Assembly (NCBI GenBank): GCA_965153355.1
Contig: OZ231127.1
Coordinates: forward strand, 35,960,001-36,024,000
DNA length: 64,000 bases
Reading direction: 5' to 3'
Source of the DNA: Flaccisagitta enflata
Taxonomy: Eukaryota > Chaetognatha > Sagittoidea > Aphragmophora
Shown piece by piece: positions 22,867 to 34,466 of this stretch (the stretch's first letter is position 1; every line of letters starts with the position of its first letter). A model generated the notes under the pieces. It did not search any database and was not told the DNA's origin. It saw nothing but the letters and a program-made list of their open reading frames with translations. The translations under genes and the position numbers were made by a program.

Positions 22867-23380
22867 CTTTTTGGGCAGCGGCCCCAAAGGGCCGATGTCC
22901 TGTAGGACACAGGGGTGAACCGTTACGTCCGTCTGACATTACGTCCCCCCCCCCTACGAAGCTTCTCAAGCCTCTCAGGCCTCAAATCTGGCCTCTCAGG
23001 CCTCAAATCTGGCCTCTCAGGCCTCAAATCAAACCTCTCAGGCCTCAAAACCAGCCTCTCAAGCCTCAAATACAGCCTCTCAGGCCTCAAAACCAGCCTC
23101 TCTAGCCTCAAATCCAGCCTCTTGGGCCTCAAATCCAGCCTCTTGGGCCTCAAATCCAGCCTCTTGGGCCTCAAATCCAGCCTCTTGGGCCCTAGATCCG
23201 CCTCTCAGACCTCAAATTCTCATTGAATAATATGTCAGACAGACGTAACGGTTCACCCCTGTGTCCTACAGGACATCGGCCCTTTGGGGCCGCTGCCCTG
23301 CTCTCACTCCACTTCTTCAGCTAATCACTCCAAGCAGGGCATCGGGTACCGCTGACCATGTGCGATCCTTGGATGACTTG
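22867..23380. mobile_element. F2 element, TCCTGTAGGACACAG subtype, complete
   Basis: Left end CTTTTTGGGCAGCGGCCCC, then GATGTCCTGTAGGACACAGG and GTGAACCGTTACGTC, all repeated inverted on the right (23240-23300). The interior is about 11 copies of a 21-bp unit, CTCTCAGGCCTCAAATCTGGC (22968-23215). A one-sided tail follows: CCTGC...GCAGGGCATCGGGTACCG, CTGACCATGTGCGATCC. No protein. Confidence 0.9.
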
Positions 23381-23454
23381 TTTCAGGTCATCTAGTTTAG
23401 GAAAACGTGAGAGAGTGCGTGTCTCAGTCCGTCCTTTAAAACCGAGCTATCTTT

Positions 23455-23461
23455 CTTTTTT

Positions 23462-23521
<60 letters not shown>

Positions 23522-23535
23522 TTCTTTCTTTATAT
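23455..23535. repeat. (TTTC)n microsatellite
   Basis: Tetranucleotide array between two F2 copies. Confidence 0.94.
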
Positions 23536-23587
23536 TTTTTTCTCTCTTTCGTTCTTTCTTTCTTCTTTTCATTTTACCTTCCTCTCC

Positions 23588-24087
23588 TTTTTTGGGCAGT
23601 AGCCCTGAAGCCTGAAGGGGCTTTCACACATATGGGAGATTTTCTCCTCCTTCTTCTCCTCCTCCTTCTTCTCCGCCCCCCCCCTCCCGCTCCAGCCTTG
23701 AGATTCCAGCCTGATTCCAGCCCGATTCCCTCGAGGCTCCAATTCCAGCCTCAGGGCTTCAATCCCAGCTTTGAGGCTCCAATCCCAGCTTTGAGGCTCC
23801 AATCCCAGCCTTGAGGCTTCAATTATAGCCTCCAAGCTCCAATTCCAGCGTCAAGGCTGGAGCCCCACCCTTAAGTCTCCATACCCAGCCTTGTGGCCCA
23901 AGTACCAGCCTCATAGCTCAAATCCAAGCCTCGAGGCTTATATCTTAGCCACAATGCTCAAATCCTAGCCAAGCATAGGTCATCGGCTCCTTCGGGGCCG
24001 CTGCCCCAGTCACTTCCACATTCAACATACACTTACTTAAGGGGCAACGGGTACTGCTGACCATCTGACGCTTCTGCGACTATTTTT
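23588..24087. mobile_element. F2 element, GACCTATG subtype
   Basis: Left end TTTTTTGGGCAGTAGCCC (partly decayed) and CTTTCACACATATGGG; CCAGCCTTGAGGCTCCAAT units of about 20 bp; right end AGCATAGGTCATCGGCTCC, GGGGCCGCTGCCC; tail GGGTACTGCTGACCATCTG and GCGACTATTTTT. Confidence 0.85.
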
Positions 24088-24107
24088 TCTGCCTGTCAGT
24101 CTATTTG

Positions 24108-24141
<34 letters not shown>

Positions 24142-24527
24142 ACCCACTAGCCCTTTCTCCTAGTAATTGAATTTCTGAGTGATATCACAACAGAGGCTTC
24201 CCGCCCTCTTCCTGCTGACACAGGAAACGCGGTCAGTCGCGCCTCCTTACGTTACTGGCCGTTGTTTGGATGTCCAATTTTGACACTTTTTTCCGTTGCC
24301 ATTTGTGGCAAGCCATGAATCGAACCAGATTTTGTCGCCGGGAGGAGTTGAATAATTAATTCATCATCCAAATCTAGATAATGATAAGACACGCACTCTT
24401 ACACGCAGCAAAAATTCGCTTGCTGGCAGAGAAAATTTTCAAAATATTTGCTGATCACAAATTAAACAACCACCACTACTAGTATAGTTGTAACCTCCAA
24501 CAACTGCAGAAAAAGTATAAGAGACTA
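24088..24527. other. Unassigned DNA
   Basis: Short (TC)n at 24112-24138. GTTGTAACCTCCAACAACTG near 24487 resembles a worn MITE end. No gene. Confidence 0.5.
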
Positions 24528-25175
24528 ACAGTGGAGACAGAAAAATCCGGACGTTTTAATACTATAGTAAATGTATCTAAAATTTATGATAAAGTTTTTT
24601 TCTCTCACTGATCATTTGAATAAATATATTTTGTGATTTAATGAAACCAAGCAAACCCTTTTTAGTCATTTTTCTGTGAAACAATAACATTGTTACCAAA
24701 AAATGTCCTCCAAGAAAATGATGAAAAACACAGAAACTTTTTTTCAAACTGCTCCTATTTGGAAACAGTTTGTGCTACATGAGGGGTTGTCTCATTGGGA
24801 AAAATATTGAGATATTACAAAGGGAATATCTCGATGATATCTAGATAATACGTCTAATGCGAATACCCCTTTAGTCGTTCTTGGTCTTTTGCAATAGTTT
24901 TTAGATCTGTATCTATTGAATGGGTCAGGTTGTTTTTGAACTATAACTAAAGGAAGGTGTCTTTATGTTTCCCATAAGTTGTCTAATTAAGGAATTGGAC
25001 ATTGAAATAAAAGGTGTATAAATAAACTTGTGGTGAACAATAACCCAAGCCAAACAACTGGGAAGGTAAATTATAACATTTGATAATTGAATAAACAAAA
25101 AATTGGATATTTTGACATATTCAGATGACATCATTGTTGGTCAAATCTGACGTTCGGATTTTTTGTCGCTACTGT
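24528..25175. mobile_element. TA-flanked MITE (Tc1/mariner-like ends)
   Basis: Ends ACAGTGGAGACAGAAAAATC and the complement of GATTTTTTGTCGCTACTGT, continuing through CCGGACG/CGTTCGG. TA on both sides (24526-24527, 25176-25177). 648 bp, no transposase. Confidence 0.85.
24782..24874. mobile_element. Miniature palindrome with a GCATTAG end, copy 1
   Basis: ATATTGAGATATTAC...ATATCTAGATAATACG...CTAATGCGAATACCCCTTT. Related to 43588-43668 and 45170-45258. The left end here is diverged. Confidence 0.6.
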
Positions 25176-25177
25176 TA

Positions 25178-25625
25178 TGATCTTAAGACATGTACTCAGT
25201 AGGGCCGAACTGTACCCCCTCCCCTCTCCTACCTCACGGTGGGCACTGGGCAGGGGCATCACAGTGATAACTGACTGAAAAGTGGCGTTGCGTAGGCCTC
25301 AACTTTAAAGATCATGGAAATAAAAAAATTCACAACGATGATAAGTTGAGGAGTGAAGAATGGCGACTTTTAAGGATCTTGACTTGACTTCTGAGGGGGG
25401 AAAAGTTGAAGAAAACACGAAACGACCGTTTGTAATCCGAGAATAGAATTTTGTGATGGAGGAGAGTCGAGCGACCCCGGCGCGACAGCTGCGGTTCCTC
25501 TGGCATATATCCGACTCCACCGGCATCTCCCGCACCACCGCGCCGGCCTGCTGTAGTTGGTGCTTTCGCTCTTTATGCTTTTTATACAGCAGCTTTGACA
25601 GTATCCGCGGCTTTTGAAGCTTATA
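25178..25625. repeat. Unassigned DNA and degenerate GC-rich repeats
   Basis: Bases 25470-25620 contain degenerate GCGGC/TTCGGC/CAGCATCTGC-like words that resume at 30118, on the far side of the MITE stack. The two parts were therefore contiguous before insertion. Confidence 0.6.
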
Positions 25626-25978
25626 CAGTCCGTGGACAAAACAAAATAGGTAGAGAGCTCACTCTGTTGGCTTTGATCCAACCTACTGTTATCAAACAGC
25701 AGGCTGTAAACAATAACTGGTTGTAAAAATAACAGCCGGCTGTCATGTTACAAAGTCGGCAATAATCCAACTTTTACCAAATAGAACAAGACCTGCAAAT
25801 TCATAATCCTGGTGAAATTCTGACAAGTTTGATATATCACAAAAAATACTTTTATATGAAAAAAAAAAATTTTTATCAATGTTTAATAAAGTTATAATAC
25901 AATGTTTAAAATTATTTCTTATAAAAAGTGTTAAGTGTGACATGTCAAACTTCTCAGAATTTTATCAGGATTATAAAT

Positions 25979-27510
25979 GGCAAATGTCACGGTTCCACAG
26001 CATGCTTGAGGGCCCGACTTTCTGCCATTCTATGTTAGCTCAAGCTTCAGTTACATCATTGGAAATGATTTAAACGGTTCAAATACATTCATAACTACCC
26101 AGTGCACAATTTCAAACCCTTTTTTGTGACTCTCCCTACTCCTATGGGGTCTAAAAATTCAATCAAAGGGCTATTTTTGGCATGTCTCCATTCTGTCTCC
26201 AGTAGAAAAAAGCAAGCAAAACCAATCAAAAAATGTCTTGTCATATGAAATTATGAGTGTTCCCCGACCATTATCAATCCCACAGGATACACAAAAAATT
26301 TAAACTCATTACGCAAACAATGAGTTACCAAAAAATAGTATATAACTCAAATTTACCCCTTCTCGATTTTTTTGCTTTTTTTCTCTCAATGCTGACTATG
26401 ATGATACTTATCTTTTAAAACCTCCTTTGTCTTAAACATTAAGCATTTTTTCTTTTTCCAATCGATGCACAACTACTTGAAGAACATTCCCCTCTATTTT
26501 CATGTTATTGGGTTGATCCTAAGCAGAGAAATAGCATTTTTCTTGAAGCGTATCAATTCGCGCACACCACCAAACTTCTTCCTAACGCTTACCTAACGCT
26601 TTAGATATGCCACTATTGTGTCAAAGTGACACAATTCACATGAAAACTGACAACACCATGTGAAAGAGCGTGAAATTTTGATTCTACCCTGATAATTTGA
26701 AATCTTAACTCCCAAGCGTTTAGCCACAATGAAATTTTACATTTTGTTGGTCCTCAAAGTGTGAACAGAATTGATACGCTCGTCGGACGATCGTCGTAGT
26801 TAATTCTTTGTTTCCACACAGCGCTTCTCACACAAATTTGCGATGCTTTTAAGTTTTAATGTGGTAAAATTTCTCAAAATTCAAATTCGCATATCTCAGG
26901 AACGGTTTGAGTTAGCCCAATGAAATTTTGCGTGGTTGGTATCTGGATCAAGAGAGTCCTTTGCCTAAATTCTGATGCGACCTAAAGAATGTCGAGCAGT
27001 CCTACCAGACCAACCAGCCTACCAGACAAAAAAATGAAAAAGTCGCATAACTTTTGAATGCCTTTTCCGATTTGGCTGAAATTTTGCATGAAAGTTCTTG
27101 AAGAGGATCTACATCAATGGTATTAAGAAGAGCTTAACAGAAAAAAGTTTTACTGCACTGCCCAACCAACCAAAATTGGTGCTTATAGAGATTTTCTGAA
27201 AATTCGTGAAATTTCGATTTTTTTTTACTGAAACTTCCTCAGACTATTGCGTTTAAACATAATTTGAATAGAAATATTGTCATATTGATTTTATCACTAC
27301 CATAAGCATTTTTTTTGTATAATTTATGTACAAAATATGTCTAGTTAATCTTAATTTGCATAAAAAATGGGCTCAGTTAACGAAATTCATCTATGGATTC
27401 GTTATTGAGACTTCATCAGCTATACAGGGATGTATAGTTTTGTTGAATTTGAATCATTGAAATAATGGCTAATTCTAACCCTGCCAACTTGGCGTTTCTT
27501 GACATTTGCC
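25979..27510. mobile_element. Insertion with GGCAAATGTCA ends, 4-bp TSD AAAT
   Basis: Perfect 11-bp terminal inverted repeats GGCAAATGTCA/TGACATTTGCC with AAAT on both sides (25975-25978, 27511-27514). Family A sequence resumes exactly at the gap (GGATTATAAAT | ATGCTAGTC). The 1532-bp AT-rich interior has no transposase or recognised domain. Confidence 0.82.
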
Positions 27511-27540
27511 AAATATGCTAGTCACATTTTATTTTATTTA

Positions 27541-29051
27541 CAGTATGTTTTTTCTGAACTGACACGAATGAAAATCTTATAACTTTGCGATGGAACCAGA
27601 TATTCAAAATCCGAAAAAATGCTACAGTATGATTTTTCTGAAGTGAAACAAAAGAAAATCTTACTACTCCGCTTAGGAACAACATATCACAAATCCGAAA
27701 AAAACACCAAATAGATCTTGGTTTGCAGATTTTTCCTGTTCTTTTCATAGGATTTTTTTGCTAATGGTGTGGCCCTCACATGATTTCAAACTAAATCAGT
27801 GTTTTTGAAAAAATATCCAACTTTTATATGCCTAATTCTTTTTAAATCACCACAAATCGATATTTTTGATCCTAGTTTTGATCCATGAAGCTCCTTTGCC
27901 TAGAATTAAATGATATTTGCCTTCAATATTATTCAAACACACTCATTGTTCCATTAGCACAGATATTTTGAGCTAAAAATAAGTGTTTTTGTGCATTTTC
28001 TGGAAAAAAATGCGTGTTTTTTTTTATATTTTGATAAAAATTGGTAACTCAGGGACAAACAATCATCAGAATATAAATCTATAAGCAATTTCCTTTCATT
28101 AAAGTCCACTCCCAAAAGTTTGGCTGGATCCAAGGAGGAAGAGCATAGATCTAACATGACTCTTTGAAAATGATGGTTTCAAAATTTGCCCTATCTGAGA
28201 AATGAAGAAATTGATTCACATAACTTGAGGGCCTATTTTTTAGGAGTGATGTATTTTTTCTTCCAAGATGTAAAATCTGCAAAGCAAATGCTATAAAAGG
28301 CTTTTTTCAGAATCTTGATATCTTTTTTCGTTTGGGATATATGAGATTTTCATTCGTGTCAGTTCAAAAAAATCATACTGTAGATAGATATTGGTTTACA
28401 GATTTTTCATGTTCTCTTTTTATGGTTTATCATGAAATAGTGTAACCATCATGTAATAACAAGCTGAGTCAGTGTTTTCAAAGAAAATTGTCAAATTCAT
28501 AAGCAAAATTCTTGTAATATCATCACAACTTTGTATCTATTATCCTGATTTTGATTCAAGATGCTGTAGTGAACAAATTGAATTGACTTATTCCTCCAAT
28601 TTGAGTTAAAAACAAAAGTGGCTCAATTATCATCAACATTTTGCAACAAAAAGTGTGTTTTTTTGTACATTTAAGAGAAAAAATGATCAATTTGTGATTC
28701 TGAACTTAAGATTGGTAATTCTGTCACAATGATGAGGCAGAATAAGCATCTATGATTGGTTTTCTTTTATTTAAGACCACTCCTGGAGTTTTAGCTTAAT
28801 CTATAGAGATTCAGCATGAATTTAACATTATGTACTTAAGAGATGCTTTTGAGAATTTATATTATTCAAGAAATGAACATTTTGATTTACATAAAGTGGG
28901 GGCCTACTTTCTTGAACTGATGGATCATTCCTTTTAAGATAAAAAATCTGCAGACCAAGATCTATCAAGCGTTTTTTTCGGATTTTGAATATCTTGCTCC
29001 ATTGCAAAGTTATAGGATTTTCATTTGTGTCAGTTCAGAAAAAACATACTG
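27541..29051. mobile_element. TA-flanked element with CAGTATG inverted ends
   Basis: Ends CAGTATGTTTTTTCTGAACT and the complement of AGTTCAGAAAAAACATACTG, running on through GACACRAATGAAAATC and CTTTGC. TA on both sides (27539-27540, 29052-29053). The end motif is partly repeated inside (27625-27665; inverted near 28310-28383), so the element contains internal copies of its own ends. No transposase. Confidence 0.87.
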
Positions 29052-29136
29052 TAGGTTGGATTTTTGCCGACTTTGTAAGATGACAGCCGGCTGTAATTTT
29101 CACAACCAGTTGTTATTTACAGCCTGCTGTTTGATA

Positions 29137-30047
29137 CACAGCGATCAATCTCGTTTGAAAAATTCTTTTAAGCTTTTTATCAGAGATGCGTCAAATGAGT
29201 GATCTGGAATCAGTTTTTTCTCAAAGAACATAGTTTGACGTTTTTTGTATCAAATTTTCATAGACTTGGGGCAAATAGTTTTCATTTTATGAAAATTTAA
29301 AGTATGAGCAGCTTCAGAGTAAATATAGGAAAATTGTTGTCTGACAAGGCAGTTCCTCTTTAAATTGGTCTCATTTCTATACGGCTTGAGCTACAGATGC
29401 CAGATTGGTCTCAAATGAAAGAAAATTTAATGTAGTTGTAGCTATCGATGAGAGGAAAACAGTCTTGAACCTATTTGTTGTACTTTTTATTGAAAAATCC
29501 AAAATTAAAGGAATTTTGACAAAAAAAATCATTGACATTGTCAAGAACATGAAACTTACTCTCTTTGCCAATTCAATCACCAACCAAAGGAAATATGAAC
29601 AAGGCCGGATACACGGCCACCAGTTGCGGATGGGTGGGCAGGAGCGGAAATGCGCGTTTTCACTCGTGCTCACCGACGGACCGACGGACCGACCGACGGA
29701 CGGATGGACAAAGCCTCTTATAGAGTTGCGTGTCCGCAACTAAAAATTACTTCAAATTATCTTTCATTTGGGACCAATCTGGCATTTGTAGCTTTACTGG
29801 TTTAGAAATGAGAGCAATTTAAAGTTAGTCGCTTTTGTAAGCAATGTTTCAATTTTGCCTCAGCTGTAAATACCATAATTACTTCCAATTGAGGTTGTAG
29901 ACAAACTATTTAACCTAGACCAATACAATTTTGACACAAAAAACGTCAAACATAGTACTTAAAGAGAAAATTGATTTCAGATCATGAAAATGAAGCATTG
30001 AGGCACAATAGCTTAATACTTTTTTTCAGTTGAGATTGATGACCCTG
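29137..30047. mobile_element. TA-flanked foldback MITE carrying an F1 copy
   Basis: Ends CACAGCGATCAATCTC and the complement of GAGATTGATGACCCTG. TA duplication at 29135-29136 and 30048-30049. The arms pair through ATTGGTCTCATTTCTA and CAGATTGGTCTCAAATGAAAG. F1 sequence (29598-29746) sits between the arms. It interrupts MITE family A copy 2. Confidence 0.88.
29598..29746 (+). mobile_element. F1 repeat, GTTGCGGAC subtype, innermost layer
   Basis: AACAAGGCCGGATACACGG, 5' word AGTTGCGGAT, GGGTGGGCAGGAGC, GACC array, CAAAGCCTCTTATAGAG and hairpin TTGCGTGTCCGCAA with CTAAAAA. 9/10 complement between 5' word and right arm. Very similar to 6596-6766. Confidence 0.92.
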
Positions 30048-30117
30048 TAACAGTAGGTTGGATCAAAGCCAACAGAGTGAGCTCTCTACCTATTTTGTTT
30101 TGTCCACTGACTGTATA

Positions 30118-30600
30118 GCGGCAACAGCGGCATGGGCAGTTACATGGCCTAAGCGATCATTAGTGAGGTCAGCATCTTCAGTTACAGAGGCCCCGGCAGT
30201 TAACAGTAGCGAAAGTAAATTTGATACACAACTCATTTTCACCGCATTAATTTATTGTTAATTTGAATTAATTCTTGGAACAAAACTATGTACTCCTTTT
30301 TCAAGAATGCTTCAAAAGCTAACTAAACTTTCAACATTGAACTGAAAAAGGGTAAAGATTGATTAAAATCAACGCTTAGTAGGACAAGCTGTGTGTCAAA
30401 TTTTCTGTAGCTTCTGTTATGCGGCTTCAGCATCTGCAGTTGCAGTGGCTTTGACGGTATCTATGGCTTCAGCTAAGTGACTATTGCGGCTTACGGAATT
30501 CCAAAAGTCAGCAACTACAATTTCAGCGGCTCCGGCGGCATCTGCAAGGGCGTCTTTGGCGTCTAGTGAATCATTTTCCTCCTCCCTTCACCAAATTGCG
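30118..30600. repeat. Degenerate GC-rich repeat region, right part
   Basis: Words such as GCTTCAGCATCTGCAGTTGC recur loosely. Continues the region interrupted at 25626. Confidence 0.5.
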
Positions 30601-30700
30601 TTTGAACAAATCGCCGATGAAGTTTGTCTGCTGAAAATCTTTCCTCCTCTTACTTCATTGCTTGGTCTGTCTCTATCACTTACCTTGTTAACCGGTCTCA

Positions 30701-30701
<1 letters not shown>

Positions 30702-30772
<71 letters not shown>

Positions 30773-30799
30773 TGACTGATATCAAATGTTGTCGTCGTT

Positions 30800-30848
<49 letters not shown>

Positions 30849-30910
30849 TTGTTGTTGTTCTCGTTGTCGTTGTTGTTGTTGTTGTTGTGGTTCTTATTGT
30901 TGTTGTTAGT
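30702..30910. repeat. (TC)n and (GTTGTC)n microsatellites
   Basis: Perfect TC run to about 30769, then a TTG/TCG-type hexamer array from 30784. Confidence 0.95.
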
Positions 30911-31457
<547 letters not shown>

Positions 31458-31750
31458 TGAAAAAGAAAGAGAGACGTGACAGCCAAAAAAACATATGGCC
31501 GCAGAATCAGAGGATACGAAAAGTATTTGATTTTCACCTCTTTTTTTACCTCTTTTTGTTTCATTACGGATTCATGGCAAATAGCGTGAAGGCGAGAACT
31601 AATTTGTTTCGTAGCCCGTGGAGATTCAAGGCGGAGTCATGTGGTGCTCTAACACAGCTGGTGTTTGGTGTGATTTTTGTGGCTTTTTAGAAAACGTAGA
31701 GAACCATCGAGTGAAACGTGATTTTAAAGGTGGTTGCAATGAGATACAGT

Positions 31751-32159
31751 TGTAAGAGAGGGGATTTTGGAATGGACTCTGGCGACGAGGAGCGACGATC
31801 ATGATGAAGAGTTTTGATAAGATGTTTCATTGTTTGTAATATCATCGCGTTATTGATTGATTGTTGACATATGCGTATCATAATATAAGGCCTCTATCTA
31901 TCTTCTCCTACAGATAGATCGGGGTCTCTGACAATTGTGTAATTTGGCCTCGGGCCGTTTCTATTCCCATTTCTCAAGGCCCCATATCACACTATTGAGC
32001 CCATACCCTATGGCCTTGATGAGAGCGTATTGGAATACTGTAAAGACACTGAATGCTGAAAGACTCCTTACTATCAAAAGACATTCGATGCAATACACGC
32101 ACGGGGAACGCGTGCTAGGACGAGCGAGCTAGTAAGACGGCCCCAAGTTCCGTCTTACA
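31751..32159 (-). repeat. LTR (3' LTR for the coding strand)
   Basis: Starts TGTAAGAGAGGGG and ends CCGTCTTACA. By eye it is identical to 34791-35199. The right end on the plus strand forms a 9-bp-stem hairpin, GTAAGACGG...CCGTCTTAC. Confidence 0.95.
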
Positions 32160-32185
32160 TTTGGTGCATCTCTAGTTCGAACCAT
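32160..32185 (+). promoter_or_regulatory. tRNA primer-binding-site-like sequence on the plus strand
   Basis: Two bases inside the left LTR is TGGTGCATCTC followed by TAGTTCGAACC. TGG followed by a complement of a tRNA acceptor, and GTTCGAACC like a T-arm, are what a primer-binding site should show for a plus-strand element. The T-arm spacing is a few bases off a normal tRNA. The coding strand is minus, where no TGG site follows its 5' LTR. Confidence 0.4.
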
Positions 32186-32447
32186 TCCATATTACACAAT
32201 CATCTGTCATCCCTCGTCTTGCGTGCTGGGTGGTTTACGAACGGACGGCGAAAACCTCGTCTTCGGGACTGTATCGCTTTTGGGGCGCATTACGTTGCAT
32301 ATATATCTCGCTAAGCGCGTCCAGGGTAGTATCTACGAGCTCTAGCCTATCCCGGTGTGGCAAGGACGCCCGACTTTAACGCGCCTACTCCTGTCAAGCG
32401 CGGAAGCCGCATTTCTTATCTCTTTTTATCTTCGTCTTGCGTTCGGT

Positions 32448-32861
32448 CTATCTCCGCGTCGAATTCGTCGCTCTGCGCATGAGCGTTTGGACCCCAGTCC
32501 CATTGATGGCTCGACCCTCCGTCTTATCGGGGGCAAAAGTTTGTTGAAAACAAGGATTACGAGTAAAGAAATCATGTGACATGCAGCTCGCCGTGCATCC
32601 GGAATCGACGAGCGCGGGGAATGCCGTCCTACCTAAAGCTATGTACACAGTTGACCGCCATTTGGGAGGCGGGTTGGGAGTTAGGGGAGGGGGGTGGGAC
32701 TCACTGGTCCCGGCGAACGTATCATCATCTTCGTCATCAGTATCAATCAAACCCGGGACGTCCTCGTAATTCTCGTAACTCAGGGCACCAAGTAACGGCC
32801 CGGCCTCTGCTTGCCCCATGGCATGGCCGGTTAGAAGTTTTTTGGATCGCGCCAGTCCCAC
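32448..32861 (-). CDS. Retroviral-type aspartic protease, truncated
   Basis: The frame lies in -1 register to gag and overlaps its last 31 nt. Residues 83-99 hold the active-site loop ALVDSGCTASCMSHDFF (Asp-Ser-Gly at about 86-88), with upstream VYIALGRTAFPALVDSG as in the first beta strands of retropepsins. After GRAINGTGVQTL the family pattern stops, and the frame ends ten residues later. The C-terminal half (flap to the ILG-type strand) is missing, probably at the deletion that also removed RT and integrase. Translation most likely depends on frameshifting from gag rather than the internal start. It is probably inactive alone. Confidence 0.82.
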   Translation of the reverse strand: MGLARSKKLLTGHAMGQAEAGPLLGALSYENYEDVPGLIDTDDEDDDTFAGTSESHPPPLTPNPPPKWRSTVYIALGRTAFPALVDSGCTASCMSHDFFTRNPCFQQTFAPDKTEGRAINGTGVQTLMRRATNSTRR

Positions 32862-34258
32862 TGGGACGCATAGGTCACGTCGTGCGCCGGCTCGTATCTT
32901 TGCTCGTGGCCCCAGGGCTGGCTGTTGCTGGGTGCGGAGGGGTGGGACGGTGGCCTGCTATCAACATGGTCACCGCCTCCATAGCCTTGCCAGTGCGGAT
33001 TCACTGGTGGGGCGTGGCTTTGTTGGTAGCCTGAGTGGTCACTTTGATCGGCGTAGCAATCTGCTTGAAGTCCAAACTGGCCCAGGTAATTCTGCTGCTG
33101 CGGTGCACTTGGCTGGCGATTTCGACCACTGTTTGGGCTAAAGCCGCGACCCTGGTTTTGGCTAAAGCCTCCACCTTGATTAGGGCTGTAACGTCGACCG
33201 CGGTTGGCACCACCGCCCCGGTTGTAGTTGGGGTGGCTGTAACCGCCTCTAGCATTCGCGTATCCTTGAGGTCGCTCTTCTGGGCGGCCTCTGTTGGGGT
33301 ATCCCCCTTGACCTTCAAAGGGGCGGCTGTAGTTGGGACCTGGCTGCACGTAGACATCGCGCTGATTCCGCCCAAGGGACGATACGTAACCGTCATTGTC
33401 AAACCGGTCTTGGTCTTGGTAACGCGGGTTGAACCGTTCACGGCTGTCGTACCCTCTCGCCCCTCGCTCTGGGCTTTCGCGGCGGCGATTGTCGCCTCCG
33501 TACGCCCCCTCTTGATCTGGCGTTTTACTCCGGGTACGACTAGTGGCGACCTCTTTCGCCAGTTTCGCGAAGTCAGAGGCGTGGTTCTCCATACTTACTG
33601 TCAGCTTCTGGATACCCATTTCCATCTGCTTCAAGCGGTCTTCGTGCACCGATTGCTTCCGCTCCTCGGTCATTGATCCGCCGATGAACGACACCGACTT
33701 TTCCCCGCTTGCGCCGGGCGCGTCGCCTGCATCGGACCCCGCTAACGCCGCCTGGAGCTTGAGAGCTATCTTCTTGGCTTTCTCCAGCGTCTCGGCCCCT
33801 TCGACGCCGTAGTCGATTGCCTGTTGGTAGTTCCGCGGGAGAGCCTGGCGGAACTCGTGGAAGTAATCCTTCGCACGCGGATCATCCTCGTACCTGTCGA
33901 CGGTGCGCTTCGCTCTTTCTGCGAGGACGTGGAAGCTTTCCCGTCCATTCCAGACAGTTTTCCTTTTACCTGAGCGCCAGCTGTACTTCTCCTGAGGGGT
34001 GACAAGCTTGGCCTTGAATTCGGCGATGAGGTTTGCCCATGTTGCCGCTTGGTCGCAGCTTTTGAGGATCATTCTGGCCGCTGCGTTAAGCTTCATCGGG
34101 AGCCATTTCTTCAACAGTACCCCTTTTCGCGTGTCGTCGGTTACCCCAGTTGCAAGTTCCATTGCCGTCTCAAGTCGCTCGAAGTATTCATCTGGATCGT
34201 GGACCTCCTGATCAAAGTCCTCGATGGGGATTTGATTCGTGGCCCTTTCCGTGGCCAT
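32831..34258 (-). CDS. LTR-retrotransposon Gag polyprotein (475 aa)
   Basis: Residues about 15-190 look like a retrotransposon capsid region: helical and charged, with YFERLETAMELATG, RMILKSCDQAATWANLIAEF and FHEFRQALPRNYQQAI. A linker (about 190-290) is followed by a long Arg/Gly/Tyr/Asn-rich segment with RGG and NRGGG repeats (about 300-390), probably nucleic-acid binding in place of the CCHC knuckle, which is absent. The C-terminus (QWDWRDPKNF) spans the frameshift site. The start is the first ATG of the long frame, about 530 nt inside the 5' LTR. The frame is intact, as expected for a young insertion. Its role is to package element RNA into particles. Confidence 0.88.
   Translation of the reverse strand: MATERATNQIPIEDFDQEVHDPDEYFERLETAMELATGVTDDTRKGVLLKKWLPMKLNAAARMILKSCDQAATWANLIAEFKAKLVTPQEKYSWRSGKRKTVWNGRESFHVLAERAKRTVDRYEDDPRAKDYFHEFRQALPRNYQQAIDYGVEGAETLEKAKKIALKLQAALAGSDAGDAPGASGEKSVSFIGGSMTEERKQSVHEDRLKQMEMGIQKLTVSMENHASDFAKLAKEVATSRTRSKTPDQEGAYGGDNRRRESPERGARGYDSRERFNPRYQDQDRFDNDGYVSSLGRNQRDVYVQPGPNYSRPFEGQGGYPNRGRPEERPQGYANARGGYSHPNYNRGGGANRGRRYSPNQGGGFSQNQGRGFSPNSGRNRQPSAPQQQNYLGQFGLQADCYADQSDHSGYQQSHAPPVNPHWQGYGGGDHVDSRPPSHPSAPSNSQPWGHEQRYEPAHDVTYASQWDWRDPKNF
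32837..32843 (-). promoter_or_regulatory. -1 ribosomal frameshift site A_AAA_AAC
   Basis: On the minus strand gag codons read CCA AAA AAC TTC TAA, giving the canonical slippery heptamer A_AAA_AAC two codons before the gag stop. Six bases further on, CCGGCC (32830-32825) can pair with GGCCGG (32805-32800), with a nested GCC/GGC hairpin between. Slipping back one base enters the protease frame. Confidence 0.85.
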
Positions 34259-34466
34259 TTTCGCTTTGACTATGATGAAAACCGTTCGCTGAAGTAAAAC
34301 TTGTTGATGGGTTGGCTCAAGATTGCCCCGAGCTTAGCTATCAGCAAGTTTTCGGAGACAAAACAATTATTAAGGCAATAATAATCACACTACGGAATAC
34401 TACACAATCATAAAACAATGGCGAATTTTCCAGTTACAGATATGAGTATCACCCTAACTGTACAGA

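Larger units (their letters stand above)
25626..30113. mobile_element. Foldback MITE family A, copy 2, opened by three insertions
   Basis: Ends CAGTCCGTGGACAAAAC and GTTTTGTCCACTGACTG, with TATA on both sides (25622-25625, 30114-30117). Removing the insertions at 25979-27510, 27541-29051 and 29137-30047, with their duplicated targets, leaves about 526 bp. That agrees with the 513-bp copy at 3464-3976, and arm sequence resumes in register across each gap. This gives an unambiguous relative age order. Confidence 0.88.

Noticed and set aside
22915-23226. 103-codon frame of LSGLKSG repeats
   Set aside because: It is the 21-bp F2 array read in frame; the period is divisible by three.
33035-33676. 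213-codon plus-strand frame
   Set aside because: It is the antisense shadow of the gag frame at 32831-34258.
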